A DNA stretch of 5,937 nt, from positions 1-5,937 of the forward strand of contig DEPX01000176.1 of assembly GCA_002358975.1 (NCBI GenBank). Direction: 5' to 3'. Shown piece after piece: positions 4,841 through 5,937 of the stretch. A program made the translations under genes and the position numbers. Positions within the stretch are counted from its first letter, which is position 1. Every line of letters starts with the position of its first letter. This DNA is from Micrococcaceae bacterium UBA3381. Lineage in GTDB: Bacteria > Actinomycetota > Actinomycetes > Actinomycetales > Micrococcaceae. The notes beneath the pieces were generated by a model that had not been told where the DNA came from, did no database searches, and saw only the letters and a program-made list of their open reading frames with translations.

Positions 4841-5937
4841 CTAGTCGGTGCCACCTAATTCTAGGGTTTCAGTGAACTCGTCACCGTCGCGAACAACCGT
4901 AAGCTCTATATCGGAACCGGCCGGATATTCTCGTACCGTTGCCGAAAGCCCACCCGGATCAGTCACAGTTTTGCCATCTACAGCAGTAATGACGTCGTCG
5001 GCTTCTAGATCCGCTTCGGCTGCAGGGCCATCATCAACAACCTCTACCACACGGGCCCCCGAGGAAATCTGGTCATCACTGGTCGGCATGATGGTAACAC
5101 CGAGCATTCCGTGGGAGACCTCACCGTCTTCAATTAGTTCTTGAGCTACTCGTTTCGCGTAATCCACCGGGATGGAGAAGCCAAGACCCACATTGCCCTC
5201 AGTACGAGTGGCGATCGCCACATTAATACCAATCAATCGCCCATCGTGATCTACCAATGCACCACCAGAGTTGCCGGGGTTGATCGCTGCGTCAGTTTGC
5301 ATCACATTCAGATGAACTTGTCCTTGTTCACTTTGAGTTTCTTGATCTTCCGGTAGACCGAATTCAAAGGGGCTCTCCTGATTTGGTGCCTCAGGCTCTT
5401 CAGGGACCGCCGAAGAAGCAACCGAAATGGTCCGATCCAAAGTCGAGATAATGCCCTCGGTCACCGTGCCATCCAAGCCCAATGGGGCACCGATGGCTAC
5501 GGCTTGATCTCCAACATTTAGGTCCTCGGCGGAACCCATCTCAATGGGTGTCAGCTCGTCAGCATCAATTTTTACTACGGCAAGATCCGACATGGGATCT
5601 GTACCTACGACTTCAGCATCATGGACTTGGCCATCGGAGGTTTGGACATTGATATTAGCGGCCGCGGCCTGACCACCTAGGGTCACCACGTGGCTGTTGG
5701 TCAAAATATGTCCGTCCTCATCGAGGATTACCCCGGAGCCTGAGCCTTCTGCTTGCTCGCCACCGACAGACAAGGTCACCACTGATGGCGAGGCAACAGT
5801 AGCCGCCTCAGTTGTGGGTGTGACATTATCGGTACGATTTAGTTGCGGTGATTGCTGTGCCTCATTGCTGACCGGCAAATTCGATGAGCTTATATAATCA
5901 GCAGCTAGACCGCCAACGCCACCACCTAATACGGCGG
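4841..5937 (-). CDS. HtrA/DegP-family membrane-anchored serine protease with one PDZ domain (N-terminus outside window)
   Basis: Trypsin-like envelope protease and quality-control factor. The frame stays open to the window edge: upstream of a TTG at 5878 that might be mistaken for a start, it reads AVLGGGVGGLAADYISSSN, the end of a probable membrane anchor. The real start therefore lies beyond 5937. The catalytic triad is complete: His in TNSHVV (codon 5692-5690), Asp in SDLAVVK (5587-5585) and Ser in GNSGGAL (5269-5267). GSGSGVIL precedes the His, and VGLGFSIPVDYA follows the Ser. One C-terminal PDZ domain (roughly 5140-4850; LGVTI, then GARVVEVV, then LEADDVITAVDGKTV) should bind hydrophobic C-termini. 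Between the Asp and Ser regions (about 5410-5318) is a roughly 31-residue loop with nine Asp/Glu and no Lys/Arg, rich in Pro and Gln. Expected topology is a cytoplasmic N-terminus with the protease outside the membrane. The PIG-L gene follows after 15 nt on the same strand. Confidence 0.95.
   Translation of the reverse strand, partial: AVLGGGVGGLAADYISSSNLPVSNEAQQSPQLNRTDNVTPTTEAATVASPSVVTLSVGGEQAEGSGSGVILDEDGHILTNSHVVTLGGQAAAANINVQTSDGQVHDAEVVGTDPMSDLAVVKIDADELTPIEMGSAEDLNVGDQAVAIGAPLGLDGTVTEGIISTLDRTISVASSAVPEEPEAPNQESPFEFGLPEDQETQSEQGQVHLNVMQTDAAINPGNSGGALVDHDGRLIGINVAIATRTEGNVGLGFSIPVDYAKRVAQELIEDGEVSHGMLGVTIMPTSDDQISSGARVVEVVDDGPAAEADLEADDVITAVDGKTVTDPGGLSATVREYPAGSDIELTVVRDGDEFTETLELGGTD

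Noticed and set aside
4913..4940. GGAACC...CGTT resembling an ECF sigma promoter
   Set aside because: The spacer is about 19 nt, longer than the usual 16-17, and it lies inside htrA on the antisense strand with no gene start downstream.
5876..5878. TTG as the htrA start (protein beginning MPVSNEAQQ)
   Set aside because: The frame continues upstream without a stop to the window edge and encodes the end of a hydrophobic anchor, so the gene is cut by the window and TTG is an internal Leu codon.

Overview
The window looks like chromosomal DNA from a mid-GC actinobacterium. The evidence is a SigK/RskA-type sigma and anti-sigma module, an iscS-mnmA pair, a membrane-anchored HtrA of actinobacterial type, a PIG-L deacetylase, and TANNNT -10 hexamers sitting 6-7 nt before start codons, as expected for leaderless mRNAs. 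Very acidic extracytoplasmic domains and moderate GC would fit a salt-tolerant Micrococcales member such as a Yaniella- or Enteractinococcus-like organism. That placement is a guess from protein style, not a measured assignment. Coding density is very high: there is no gene-free stretch over 60 bases, and no mobile element, CRISPR array, rRNA or tRNA gene was seen.

Layout, left to right. Bases 1-60 (minus) are the first 20 codons of mnmA, the tRNA 2-thiouridylase. Just upstream of it on the same strand lies a cysteine desulfurase (74-1273), its probable sulfur donor. Diverging from the desulfurase across only 38 bp is a plus-strand run: a J-domain protein with a degenerate nuclease-like C-terminal domain (1312-2178), then trmL, a tRNA C/U34 2'-O-methyltransferase, joined by an ATGA stop/start overlap (2175-2645), then a 459-residue protein (2703-4082). 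This last protein joins an ECF-sigma-like N-terminal half, a class-I-like anti-sigma segment, one transmembrane helix and an RskA-type extracytoplasmic domain in one reading frame. Converging on it, with stop codons overlapping by 4 bp, is a minus-strand pair: htrA (4841 to beyond 5937, start outside the window) followed by a PIG-L family deacetylase (4079-4825).

Functionally the left half centres on tRNA wobble-base modification (desulfurase plus MnmA for s2U34, TrmL for 2'-O-methyl at position 34). The right half centres on the cell envelope (membrane-tethered sigma/anti-sigma fusion, HtrA protease, PIG-L deacetylase). The most notable item is the sigma/anti-sigma fusion: the sigma region 4 helix-turn-helix looks intact, while region 2 has lost residues that normally contact core RNA polymerase and the -10 element. 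Also notable is that all four gene starts that could head a transcript have a TANNNT hexamer 6-7 nt upstream and no Shine-Dalgarno, whereas the operon-internal mnmA has a good Shine-Dalgarno.
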